Origin: an uncultured Clostridia bacterium | GTDB lineage: Bacteria; Bacillota; Clostridia; Christensenellales; CASEPJ01 | Direction of reading: 5' to 3' | DNA: 16,870 nt | NCBI GenBank assembly: GCA_949289715.1 | Contig: CASEPJ010000012.1 | Coordinates: forward strand, 1-16,870 | Shown here: piece by piece, positions 7,383 through 14,781 of the stretch | How positions within the stretch are numbered: the first letter of the stretch is position 1 | Layout of the letters: each line of letters opens with the position of its first letter | Position numbers and translations under genes: made by a program | Notes under the pieces: model-generated | Databases searched by the model: none | What the model was told of the DNA's origin: nothing | What the model saw: the letters and a program-made list of their open reading frames with translations, nothing else

Positions 7383-8762
7383 TTATGCGAGCAATTGCAT
7401 TGCAATAAAGCAATATATCAAAAGAGAAAGGGCATCTACTATTGTGGTTATAAAAGGACTTGCCACTACCGCCGGGTCTAATTTGCATTTTTTTGCAAGC
7501 AAAGGCAGAGTACATCCGACAAATTTTGCTATAACTACCGTTGCAAACAGCGCAAACGATACTACTGCCGAAAGTATGACAGTATATGAATAACCGAAAA
7601 GGAGGTTATCTATTAAAAGTAACTTCAAAAAACAAGCGACGCCTAATGTTAATGCCAATAGTATCGAAACCCTTATTTCTTTCCATTGCACACGGAAAAT
7701 ATCTTTAAATTCCAATTCGTTTAGCGCAAGGCCTCTTATAACGGTTACCGAAGCCTGACTGCCGGCATTGCCGCCGGTATCCATCAACATAGGTATGCAG
7801 GCAAAAAGCAAAGGAGAAAGATTATTTAAAGTACTTTCATAAGCATTGATGATAAGTCCGGTAAAGGTTGCACTTATCATTAAAATAAGCAGCCAGGGGA
7901 TTCTGTTTGCCCAAATTCTAAAGACGCCTGTTTTTAAATAGGGTTTATCGGTGGGGGTAACGGCCGCCATAATGGAAATATCTTCCGTGTTTGCTTCGGT
8001 AAGTATATCCATAGCGTCGTCAACGGTTATAATGCCTACTAGGCGTAATTCCTTATCTACCACGGGGATGGCAAGCAAATCGTATTTTTGCAGTCTTCTT
8101 GCTACTATTTCCTGGTCTTCGTCGGTTTCCGCATATATTAGATTGGTTTCCATAATATTTTCTATTATGTCGTCGGGGTCGGCAAGAAGCAAATCTTTTG
8201 CGCTGACCATTCCTATGAGTTTACGTTTGGAATCCATTACATAACAAGTATATATCGTTTCTTTGTTTACTCCGGTATTTTTAATTCTTAAAAAAGCATC
8301 TTTAACGCTCATGCTTTTAACGAGGGAAACGTACTCTATGGTCATCATACTGCCGGCACTGTCTTCGGGATATTTTAATATACGGTTAATCCAATAACGT
8401 GTTTCATGGTCGGAATTAGCCAATATCCTCTTAACAACGTTTGCGGGCATTTCTTCTATTATGTCTACTGTGTCGTCCACGAAAAGATCGTCCAACACTT
8501 CCTTCAATTCTCTGTCGTTAAATGCTTTTATAAGGTTTTCCTGATTATCGGCATCCAATTCAACGAACGTGTCCGCCGCAAGTTCTTTTGGAAGAATTCT
8601 GAAAAATATGGGCAGTTCGTCCTGTTCCAAATCGTCCATAATAACTGCGATATCCGCCGGTTCCATATCGGAGATAAGATTTCTAATGTCTTGGAACTTT
8701 TTTTGTCGGAAAAGCTCCATAATATCTTCCGAAATTTGCTCTAAAGTCAATTTTTCCTGCAT
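7383..8762 (-). CDS. mgtE: MgtE-family Mg2+ transporter
   Basis: This 459-residue inner-membrane magnesium channel/transporter matches the usual family length of about 450. It starts with the all-helical N domain (about 1-130) and the hallmark YPEDSAGSMMT (131-141). Two CBS domains follow (about 138-198 and 202-262), which sense cytosolic Mg2+. A connecting helix then leads to five transmembrane helices (about 285-459). The membrane part has PMLMDTGGNAGSQ (324-336) and SPFITTIVDALSL (435-447). The Asp at 443 is probably the pore Asp equivalent to D432 of Thermus MgtE. The start is fixed by AGGGAGGT a few bases upstream. Transcription begins about 515 bases upstream and passes through an M-box riboswitch, so expression should rise when Mg2+ is low. 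The gene is monocistronic. Confidence 0.95.
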   Translation of the reverse strand: MQEKLTLEQISEDIMELFRQKKFQDIRNLISDMEPADIAVIMDDLEQDELPIFFRILPKELAADTFVELDADNQENLIKAFNDRELKEVLDDLFVDDTVDIIEEMPANVVKRILANSDHETRYWINRILKYPEDSAGSMMTIEYVSLVKSMSVKDAFLRIKNTGVNKETIYTCYVMDSKRKLIGMVSAKDLLLADPDDIIENIMETNLIYAETDEDQEIVARRLQKYDLLAIPVVDKELRLVGIITVDDAMDILTEANTEDISIMAAVTPTDKPYLKTGVFRIWANRIPWLLILMISATFTGLIINAYESTLNNLSPLLFACIPMLMDTGGNAGSQASVTVIRGLALNELEFKDIFRVQWKEIRVSILLALTLGVACFLKLLLIDNLLFGYSYTVILSAVVSFALFATVVIAKFVGCTLPLLAKKCKLDPAVVASPFITTIVDALSLLIYCFIAMQLLA

Positions 8763-9062
8763 GAACCTTACCTCCCTGTTTTATTTTTTTAAATTATTAA
8801 AATCTGTATTTTATAATTTTTTAATTTTTATTTAAATGCCTCGTATTTTCGATTTTTAAGTTTTTTATAACTATATTAATTTTTATAGCTTTAAATTTAA
8901 ATTATTTAATGCTTTAAAACGTTAAACATATTTGATAATTTCATGCTTTAGTTTGTTTTTTATTAATTATAAGCAATTTATTATATTATTTAATTATTAA
9001 TTTAAAATCGATTATTTGTGAGTTATCGAATTTCATATATAGTATTTATATGTTCATAATAT
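8763..9062 (-). other. Long AT-rich mgtE mRNA leader between riboswitch terminator and ribosome site
   Basis: This stretch of about 300 bases between the M-box terminator and the mgtE start would be transcribed only after antitermination. It is very AT-rich with no frame that has a ribosome site and no obvious secondary promoter of good quality. The only clear signal is the AGGGAGGT ribosome site at its mgtE end. Confidence 0.5.
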
Positions 9063-9097
9063 AAAAAATTCCTGCAGGGAAAGTTACCCGGCAGGAA
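9063..9097 (-). terminator. Regulated terminator of the M-box riboswitch
   Basis: On the minus strand TTCCTGC (9097-9091) pairs with GCAGGAA (9075-9069). One mismatch and three further G-C pairs follow inside, then a seven-base loop. Six T follow (9068-9063). An alternative antiterminator can form because CTGCAG occurs both at the aptamer 3' side (9118-9113) and in the terminator's 3' arm (9077-9072) and is self-complementary. Confidence 0.88.
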
Positions 9098-9278
9098 AGC
9101 CTTTTTAAAAAACTGCAGCAAATGCCGCCCCACCATACAAGCTTCAGCTTCGCAGGGCAATGAAATTGCATTAGATTATGCCTTGGATTCGACATATTCT
9201 GTTAACCAGCTCATAGTGTCTCCACTATTTTGCGGCAGCAATCCGTATCCCTGTGGTAGCCTTGCCTACCGGAATATT
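9069..9278 (-). ncRNA. M-box (ykoK leader) Mg2+ riboswitch upstream of mgtE
   Basis: Read on the minus strand, the leader contains the ordered M-box landmarks. GGTAGGCAAGGCTACC comes first (9270-9255), then GATACGG and TTGCTGCCGCAAAA, a GAGA-capped hairpin ATAGTG/CACTAT, GGTTAACAGAATATGTCGA, AAGGCATAATCTAATGC and GCGAAGCTGAAGCTTGTA. These line up in order with the B. subtilis mgtE leader as I recall it. Its position, upstream of mgtE and ending in a terminator, is the classical M-box arrangement. Binding of Mg2+ should favour the terminator and repress mgtE. At first sight it resembles a free-standing small RNA, but the conserved order and the target gene decide for M-box. Confidence 0.88.
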
Positions 9279-9285
9279 GAATTAT

Positions 9286-9314
9286 ATTATATTCCATTTT
9301 TAAGGCATTGTCAA
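9286..9314 (-). promoter_or_regulatory. Consensus promoter of the M-box/mgtE transcript
   Basis: On the minus strand TTGACA (9314-9309) and TATAAT (9291-9286) are separated by 17 bases, a perfect sigma-A consensus. The start would fall near 9278, just before the M-box aptamer. Such a strong promoter fits control by termination further down. Confidence 0.88.
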
Positions 9315-9686
9315 CTATATGAAATATTATTGTATATTTATGTAGTAAAAAGTTATAAGTTTTTTTTGTTATTGCCGCTTGTTAATTAAAGTAATTTAAA
9401 TATAAAAAGCATCGTAAAGTATGTGAATGGATTTCACCGTTCTACAAATTTAATTATTCGGCGAAAAATAATTGTAATTTTCAAGCGGTGGCAAAAATTT
9501 ATAATTGAGATTAAAATTACCGTAAAAAATTACATCATTTTTAAGACGAAGAAGATTCGGCATAAATCTTTTAATATACGTAATAAGGTTTTTAGGTATA
9601 AAAAATTAATAAATGTCAATAAAAATATATTATCAATAAAAATATTTAAGTTTTGACTAATTTATACGGTCAAATAAGGTGTCTTA
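9315..9686. other. Divergent intergenic region, no supported gene
   Basis: This AT-rich stretch lies between the mgtE promoter and the small secreted-protein gene. A Lys/Ile-rich frame exists at 9423-9656 but has no ribosome site and looks like AT-rich noise. A 6-bp inverted repeat, TTTGAC (9652-9657) and GTCAAA (9669-9674), sits just before the ribosome site of the next gene and could be a small hairpin or operator half-sites. Confidence 0.45.
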
Positions 9687-10136
9687 ATGAAAAGAATTGC
9701 TATAATTTTTATAAGTTTAATTTTTTTGCTTTCCTTTATGGACAGGCAAAAAAGCGCTTTTGCCGAAAACTGCTTTGTACATAATAAAGCGATTGTATAT
9801 ATCGATTACGATATTAATATTCCGGGTATCATTCGTTTCAGCGATAAGTTAGGTTGTTTAAACGTGTACGGGGGCAGTATATTTGATCTTACCGAAATTT
9901 ATAACGTAAGGGCGGTAACTTATAATGCGGATAAGGAGCAAATAGAAAATATTATTAACAAATTACACGCATATCTGATTTATTTTCAAAAATTGGAGGG
10001 CGTTACAATGTATTATTTTTATAGCTCTTATATAACTTCATATATAACCGCAAAAGAGGGTAAATTTAATATACAGGTAGCAGTTGCAAAAGAATATTGT
10101 CTGGCAGGAATACCTGTTATTTACGGCTGTGCATAG
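9687..10136 (+). CDS. Small secreted protein, possibly YwmB-like
   Basis: I do not recognise this 149-residue protein with certainty. It has a signal peptide (MKR, hydrophobic core at 4-16, and a plausible cleavage after SAFA at about 27) and then a compact alpha/beta-looking domain without membrane segments. Two Cys lie near the start of the mature part and interior (29, 62), and two near the end (138, 148). The C-terminal pattern KFNIQVAVAKEYCLAGIPVIYG resembles the closing strands of YwmB-family proteins (NLQIA...VTVGTPIV in B. subtilis). That family has a TATA-box-binding-like fold and an unclear cell-envelope role, but this protein is much shorter. The start is set by AAGGTG (9677-9682) before the ATG. 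No operon partner lies nearby; lgt begins 283 bases downstream with its own promoter. Confidence 0.6.
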   Translation: MKRIAIIFISLIFLLSFMDRQKSAFAENCFVHNKAIVYIDYDINIPGIIRFSDKLGCLNVYGGSIFDLTEIYNVRAVTYNADKEQIENIINKLHAYLIYFQKLEGVTMYYFYSSYITSYITAKEGKFNIQVAVAKEYCLAGIPVIYGCA

Positions 10137-10304
10137 TAATTTGTTAATATAAAAAGATAATAAATATTTTTATTAATTTCAATTTTTTTAAACATTGCCA
10201 AAATCGGGCAAAAATTTTTTACGAGTCTTTTAACAAATATTGAATATTTCGACTTTTTTCGATTAAATAACTTTTTTAAGGCGAATTAATAAATATGGCG
10301 TCGC

Positions 10305-10333
10305 TTGACATTTAAATTATATTGGTTTATAAT
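10305..10333 (+). promoter_or_regulatory. Consensus promoter of the lgt operon
   Basis: TTGACA at 10305-10310 and TATAAT at 10328-10333 are separated by exactly 17 bases, a perfect sigma-A consensus. Transcription would start near 10340, about 80 bases before the lgt ATG. It is the only strong promoter seen for the four-gene operon. Confidence 0.88.
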
Positions 10334-10419
10334 TGTTTTAATTTATGTTATTTAAAGAATTGATTAATAATTGTCTTTAAATTGATATTATATTTTACCC
10401 CCGATAAAAGGAGAGAAAA

Positions 10420-11316
10420 ATGAACAGAGTCGCCTTTAGTATTTTTGGCGTGGAAATATATTGGTATGCTATTTTTATTACCTTGGGAATGATTTGCGGA
10501 GCGCTTTCCGCAACTTATGTTTTTAAAAAGAGAGGCTATAAGGCTTTCGATTTAATGATAGACTGCATGATTGCGGTAATTCCTTCGGCAATTATAGGGG
10601 CAAGATTATATTATTATCTCTTTTCGGGCGAACATTGGACGATTGCTCAATTTTTCGATTTCCGTTCGGGAGGGTTAGCCGTTTACGGCGGAATTATTGC
10701 CTCCGCTATTGCTTTGCTTGTCGTGGCAAAAATCAAAAAAATAAACATAATCGATATTTTCGACGGCGGCGGACTTGGATTGCTAATAGGACAGGCAATA
10801 GGTCGTTGGGGCAATTTCGTCAACCAGGAAGCTTTCGGCAATCTCGTAATCGACCCTGCCAAACAATGGTTTCCTTTGGCTGTAAAAATACCTTACGAAA
10901 ATTACAGTACCGTTCCCGACGCTTTGGCAGAAGTGTTAAAATATTATCAAACTCCGCCTCAATATTGTTATTTTATGGCAACCTTTTTTTATGAGAGTAT
11001 GCTTTGTCTGCTGTGTTTTATAGCGTTGTTCATAATTGCCAAAAAAATAAATATAAAAGGCGTGCTGTATTCTTCTTATTTTGTTGCATACGGCATAATC
11101 CGTTTAATTGTGGAAGGATTTAGAACCGACAGCTTAAAAATCGGCGAGTCGGCTTTCAGAGTATCTCAGCTTTTAAGTTTAGTTTTGATTTTTGTGGGTA
11201 TTGGTCTTTTGGTGTTTTATATTGTTCGATATAAAAAATATAATGGCAACGTGCCTTTGAAAAAAGCGGAAGATGACAATAGCGGCGATACCATAGAAGA
11301 GGGGTTTACCGAATAA
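10420..11316 (+). CDS. lgt: Prolipoprotein diacylglyceryl transferase
   Basis: This integral membrane enzyme of 298 residues transfers diacylglycerol from phosphatidylglycerol to the lipobox Cys of prolipoproteins, the first step of lipoprotein maturation. The Lgt signature GRWGNFVNQEAFG (128-140) is present, including the essential Arg and Asn. LAVYGG (86-91) matches the Bacillota form of the E. coli HGG motif. The second arginine region, IRLIVEGFRTDSL (227-239), is also present. About seven hydrophobic helices fit the family. The C-terminal 25 residues are a charged tail. The start is set by AAAGGAGAG (10407-10415). The stop and the next start share TAATG, so the two genes are coupled. The BMP lipoprotein in this window is a likely substrate. 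Confidence 0.95.
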   Translation: MNRVAFSIFGVEIYWYAIFITLGMICGALSATYVFKKRGYKAFDLMIDCMIAVIPSAIIGARLYYYLFSGEHWTIAQFFDFRSGGLAVYGGIIASAIALLVVAKIKKINIIDIFDGGGLGLLIGQAIGRWGNFVNQEAFGNLVIDPAKQWFPLAVKIPYENYSTVPDALAEVLKYYQTPPQYCYFMATFFYESMLCLLCFIALFIIAKKINIKGVLYSSYFVAYGIIRLIVEGFRTDSLKIGESAFRVSQLLSLVLIFVGIGLLVFYIVRYKKYNGNVPLKKAEDDNSGDTIEEGFTE

Positions 11317-11747
11317 TGAGTGCAAATAATTCAAAAACCGTTAAAATCATACATATTTTTTCTTTTTTGATTTTCACAGCAGCATTTATAGTTTTGCTGT
11401 GTTTAAATTTGTTTGATAAAAATTTCTGTACAATAACAGGGCTCGTGTTCTTGTGGCTCGGGCTTATAACTTTCGTAATTGCACTAACATATAAAAAAGA
11501 AGGGTCTTATATCCCTCCTTTCGTACTTATTTTTGCGGGGATAGCCTTTTTTTTCGAAGTTTTCTCGATAAATACTCCTTTCGGATTGCTTTCCTTAAGG
11601 TTGATGTATCCTCTAATATTCTTAGGTGCCGGTTTAGGCGGTCTTGTGGTGCAAAAGAACGGAGCACCCGTTTCGAAATTTTATTATATTTTTAATTTCG
11701 GTCTTTATGTTTTACTTACGATTTTAATGTTATTACTCTCAAGATAA
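11316..11747 (+). CDS. Small polytopic membrane protein of unknown function
   Basis: The 143-residue protein is almost entirely hydrophobic, with four or five predicted membrane helices (about 10-33, 39-58, 66-86, 90-109 and 120-142). It has short polar loops, and no catalytic motif or signal peptide is visible. It starts on the TAATG overlap with the lgt stop and ends 20 bases before pncB, so it is part of the operon. Translational coupling to lgt hints at a membrane role alongside lipoprotein processing, but that is inference. I do not recognise the family. Confidence 0.75.
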   Translation: MSANNSKTVKIIHIFSFLIFTAAFIVLLCLNLFDKNFCTITGLVFLWLGLITFVIALTYKKEGSYIPPFVLIFAGIAFFFEVFSINTPFGLLSLRLMYPLIFLGAGLGGLVVQKNGAPVSKFYYIFNFGLYVLLTILMLLLSR

Positions 11748-11767
11748 ATTTTTAAGGATGATATACT

Positions 11768-13198
11768 ATGGAAAGAAATTTAACAATGATGACTGATTTA
11801 TATCAGTTGACTATGATGAACAGCTATTACAAATTGTTTGACCATAATAAAAAAGCGGTGTTCGATGTTTTTTTTCGTCCGGCTTCCGAAACAAATCTAT
11901 GTATTGCCGCAGGATTGGAACAGGTAGTGGATTATATTTTGAATTTAAACTTTACCGACAGCGATTTAAAATATTTAAAGTCTTTAAATTTGTTTTCCGA
12001 CGATTTTTTAACATATTTGAAAAATTTTAAATTTACCGGCGATATGTATTCGGTTAAAGAAGGTAGTGTGGTTTTCCCCAACGAACCCATATTGGTTATA
12101 AAATCGCCGCTTATGGAAGCGCAGCTTGTTGAAACCGCCATACTCAATATTTTGAATCATCAAACCCTCATTGCAACAAAGGCGAGCAGAATGGTGCATG
12201 TCGCCGAGGGAGGAGTTTCCGAGTTCGGTTTAAGACGTGCTCACGGACCGGATGCGGGAATATACGGTGCAAGGGCTGCCGTTATCGGCGGCTGTATAGG
12301 CACATCCAACGTATATACGGGAAAAGAGTTTAACGTTCCCGTAAAAGGTACGCACAGTCATAGTTTCGTTATGTCTTTCGATTCCGAATACGAAGCATTT
12401 ATGGCTTATGCGAAAATGTATCCCGATTCCTGTCTTTTGCTTGTGGACACTTATGATACATTAAAATCGGGCGTGCCCAATGCCATAAAGGTATTCGATT
12501 GGCTTAAAGCCAACGGACATAAACCGATAGGAATAAGATTGGACAGCGGAGACCTTGCTTATCTTTCGAAAAAAGCAAGAGAAATGTTAGATAAAGCCGG
12601 TCATACCGATGCGGTTATATTCGCCTCCTGCGATTTGGACGAATACGTTATAACCGATTTGAAATCCCAGGGAGCAAAAATCGATATGTGGGGTATAGGT
12701 ACACGTTTGATAACTTCGACGTCGATGCCCTCGTTAGGTGGCGTTTATAAAATGGCAGCCATAGAAAAAGACGGTAAAATGTGCCCTAAAATAAAAATTT
12801 CCGACAATCCCAATAAAATGACTAATCCGGGAGAAAAAACTTTCTACAGACTTTACGATAATAAAACGGGCAAAGCGTTAGCCGATTTAATTACGTTAAA
12901 AGACGAAAAAATCGATTCGAGCAAGCCTCTTACCATATTTGACCCCAATAATACATGGAAAAGAACCACTTTGGTGGATTTTACTGCAAAAGAAATGCTT
13001 TTGCCTATAATAAAAGACGGAGAACTTACGGAAAAATTACCCGATTTAAAGGATATCTGCAAACACGAAAAGGAAGAATTGGATACTTTCTGGGAAGAGT
13101 ACAAAAGAATAAACAGACCTCAGATATATAAGGTCGATTTATCGGAAAAATTGTATGATTTGAAACAGGAATTAATTACAAATAACGGAGGAATTTAA
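11768..13198 (+). CDS. pncB: Nicotinate phosphoribosyltransferase
   Basis: This 476-residue cytosolic enzyme joins nicotinate and PRPP to make nicotinate mononucleotide in NAD salvage, usually stimulated by ATP. The N-terminal NLTMMTDLYQLTMMNSYY (4-21) is the family hallmark. FRRAHGPDAG-like GLRRAHGPDAG (154-164) and the motif GTHSHSFVMSF (194-204), whose His is the candidate phospho-acceptor, lie in the central barrel. GIRLDSGDL (255-263) and WGIGTRLITS (308-317) form the phosphate-binding end. Length matches the Gram-positive type. AAGG (11754-11757) precedes the ATG. It lies inside the lgt operon with 20 bases before it and one base between its stop and the divIVA-like start. No NadR or NAD-sensing leader is seen, so control is probably by the operon promoter. 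Confidence 0.94.
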   Translation: MERNLTMMTDLYQLTMMNSYYKLFDHNKKAVFDVFFRPASETNLCIAAGLEQVVDYILNLNFTDSDLKYLKSLNLFSDDFLTYLKNFKFTGDMYSVKEGSVVFPNEPILVIKSPLMEAQLVETAILNILNHQTLIATKASRMVHVAEGGVSEFGLRRAHGPDAGIYGARAAVIGGCIGTSNVYTGKEFNVPVKGTHSHSFVMSFDSEYEAFMAYAKMYPDSCLLLVDTYDTLKSGVPNAIKVFDWLKANGHKPIGIRLDSGDLAYLSKKAREMLDKAGHTDAVIFASCDLDEYVITDLKSQGAKIDMWGIGTRLITSTSMPSLGGVYKMAAIEKDGKMCPKIKISDNPNKMTNPGEKTFYRLYDNKTGKALADLITLKDEKIDSSKPLTIFDPNNTWKRTTLVDFTAKEMLLPIIKDGELTEKLPDLKDICKHEKEELDTFWEEYKRINRPQIYKVDLSEKLYDLKQELITNNGGI

Positions 13199-13199
13199 A

Positions 13200-13814
13200 A
13201 TGCAGGGTAGTTTTAAAACGGTTTTTAAAGGTTACGATCCTAAACAGGTAAACACCTTTCTTGCCGAATATAAGCTCGAATTGGATAAGGAAATGGACAG
13301 ACAGAAAGAAATTTTTTCATCCCTTAAGGAGGAGAACGCCCGTTTGAAAAGGGAGTTGGAAGAATATAAGAACAGTAAAAATTTAATTTCCGAATCTATT
13401 ATTTCGGCACAGGAAAAAGCCCGCGAAATATTGTATTCGGCTCAGGCCGCAGCCGATTTGGAAACCGAAAGGCTGAGAGATTTTTCCGTTAAAATGAACG
13501 AATATTTTTTAATATTAAAAAAGAAATATCCCGTTTCAGAGGTGGAAAAGGAAGAAGAAAAGTTCAATAAAATGTTGAATGAATTGGTTAGCGGAATTAA
13601 CGAATCCAAAGAAGAAAAACCTTGTGAGAAAAATTATGCGGAAGAAACGGTAAGAATTGCTACCGGTAAAAAAATTATTGCCAAAAGCAAAAATGACGAA
13701 ACTGCAACAAAAGAATCTCTTGCCGGGGAATATGTACCGTTTGATATGGAAAAAGCACTAAATCCAGATATGGAATTAAGCGAATTATGCAAACAATTAG
13801 GTCTTATGGAATAG
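13200..13814 (+). CDS. DivIVA-domain coiled-coil protein
   Basis: The 204-residue protein opens with FKTVFKGYDPKQVNTFLAEY (5-24), the membrane-targeting DivIVA N-terminal motif (F-x-GYD-x-x-QV-x-x-FL). A heptad-rich coiled coil follows (about 25-60), then an Ala- and Glu-rich helical segment (about 64-95, EKAREILYSAQAAADLETER) that is usual in this family. The rest is a charged linker and a short conserved-looking C-terminus MELSELCKQLGLME. DivIVA-like proteins bind curved membrane at poles and septa and recruit division or envelope factors. Whether this one is the main DivIVA, a GpsB-like adapter or a paralogue cannot be decided here. It begins two bases after the pncB stop behind GGAGGA and is the last gene of the operon. 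Confidence 0.82.
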   Translation: MQGSFKTVFKGYDPKQVNTFLAEYKLELDKEMDRQKEIFSSLKEENARLKRELEEYKNSKNLISESIISAQEKAREILYSAQAAADLETERLRDFSVKMNEYFLILKKKYPVSEVEKEEEKFNKMLNELVSGINESKEEKPCEKNYAEETVRIATGKKIIAKSKNDETATKESLAGEYVPFDMEKALNPDMELSELCKQLGLME

Positions 13815-13965
13815 GCGGTTATTAAAATAAACAAAATTTAACTTTATTGTGTTAATTCAGACGTTTAAATTTATAATTTATATAAAATTAAAAAAATTTT
13901 AAATTATTATAGAGATATTTTGTTAATTTTATAATTAACATAAATTTAATAATTTTTGTGTGTGC

Positions 13966-13999
13966 GGTAAAATCCGAACGTTTCGGTTTTACCTTTTTT
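13966..13999 (+). terminator. Intrinsic terminator of the lgt-pncB-divIVA operon
   Basis: GGTAAAATCCGAA (13966-13978) pairs with TTCGGTTTTACC (13982-13993) with one bulged T and a tight loop. Six T follow at once, then an AT-rich run. It lies about 150 bases after the divIVA-like stop. Confidence 0.85.
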
Positions 14000-14116
14000 A
14001 TTTTTTATAGTTCAATAATATAATAAATAAAACTTTTTAACGCATTATTTACTTTATTTTAACCGAATTAAATTGCTTAAAATATAATTTAAATTATAAA
14101 GATTTCGCTTTTAAAT

Positions 14117-14154
14117 AAACAACCGTTAAACTTTTAAGTTTGAACGGTTGTTTT
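14117..14154. terminator. Long stem-loop, possible terminator
   Basis: AAACAACCGTT (14117-14127) continued by AAACTT pairs with AAGTTT and AACGGTTGTTT (14143-14153). The stem is about 17 bp with a single G bulge and a 2-base loop. Only four T follow on the plus strand. It may act in both directions, for example ending minus-strand transcription from the mod-res side. The function is inferred from shape. Confidence 0.55.
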
Positions 14155-14352
14155 ACCGATGTATAAATAAGCTAATTATTCATAAAAATTTATTTATTTT
14201 TTTAATTTGTTAATTTTAATTTTTATGTGTACAAAACTTATGACAAATTAAATGCGGTTGCACAGACGATTTAAAGTATTTAAATACAAAGCATATAAAT
14301 ACTAAATAAAATAAAAACTTAAATTTATTGTAAAATCAGGCAGCTTAATAAT

Positions 14353-14781
14353 TTAATCGTCTAAATACAATTCTTTTTCTTCCGATTTATCGTCGTCTTT
14401 AATCTCATTAATTTCGGGTGTATTTATATTTTCTTTAAAAAGATATTTGCTAGAATATTTATTTGCAAAATTTGCTTTAGTTTTTTCTAAAATCGAAGTA
14501 GAATTTACAAAAAATATAAAATTTCTATATCCTTTGTTATAACAATCTAGTATTAATGCAGCCATTATAAGAGTTTTTCCACTTCCTGTTGCCATATTAA
14601 ACATTAAATGTCTTTGTTTTATGCTATCAGAATTTGCATAATAATACTTTAGAGCTTTTTCTTGATAAATTCTTAATTCTTTTGATAAATTCTCTTTTAC
14701 GTAAAAAGGAATTTCTATTTGCTCTATACCTCTTTTTCCAAATTCTTCTTGTAAAAGCTCGTGTAGTTTTTTATTAAACAT
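14353..14781 (-). pseudogene. Truncated Type III restriction endonuclease subunit (Res), N-terminal part only
   Basis: Res is the helicase-nuclease subunit of Type III restriction-modification and normally has 900 or more residues. Only 142 are present. They include the start of the helicase domain: LRIYQEKAL (Q-motif-like, 36-44), Walker A MATGSGKT (63-70), KGYRNFIFFVNS (83-94) and KYLFKENI (112-119), all usual in Type III Res. From residue 120 on the sequence no longer resembles Res and becomes an acidic tail (NEIKDDDKSEEKE...) in a different codon style. DEAD-box, later helicase motifs and the nuclease domain are missing and are not found downstream in any frame. ATG 14781 is preferred because GGTGA lies at proper distance; ATGs at 14787 and 14793 are alternatives. 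It overlaps the mod stop by 8 bases. The product cannot restrict DNA. Confidence 0.78.
14422..14430. other. Probable breakpoint between resident and foreign-style DNA
   Basis: To the right, the minus-strand frame encodes recognisable Res with Campylobacter-like codons. To the left, the same frame uses CCC, GAC and TCG codons and encodes an acidic tail of about 22 residues unlike Res. The join is placed to within about ten bases by where Res similarity ends (after KYLFKENI). No duplication, terminal inverted repeat or integrase is visible. It may be a recombination scar or an assembly join. Confidence 0.5.

Larger units (their letters stand above)
13815..14352. other. Intergenic region between the lgt operon and the foreign segment
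   Basis: This AT-rich gap of 538 bases contains two hairpins (13966-13999 and 14117-14154). No supported frame on either strand, no RNA gene and no remnant of the missing Res helicase motifs was found in it. Base style matches the left part of the window. Confidence 0.6.

Noticed and set aside
9063..9278. Free-standing small RNA such as 6S RNA
   Set aside because: A strong promoter and terminator suggested this at first, but the conserved element order and the mgtE gene downstream identify an M-box leader.
9423..9656. Basic 77-residue reading frame
   Set aside because: It has no ribosome site, its Lys/Ile-rich composition follows from AT-rich DNA, and it resembles no known protein.
13815..14352. 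Remainder of res after a simple frameshift
   Set aside because: No helicase or nuclease motif was found downstream in any frame, so the gene is truncated rather than frameshifted.
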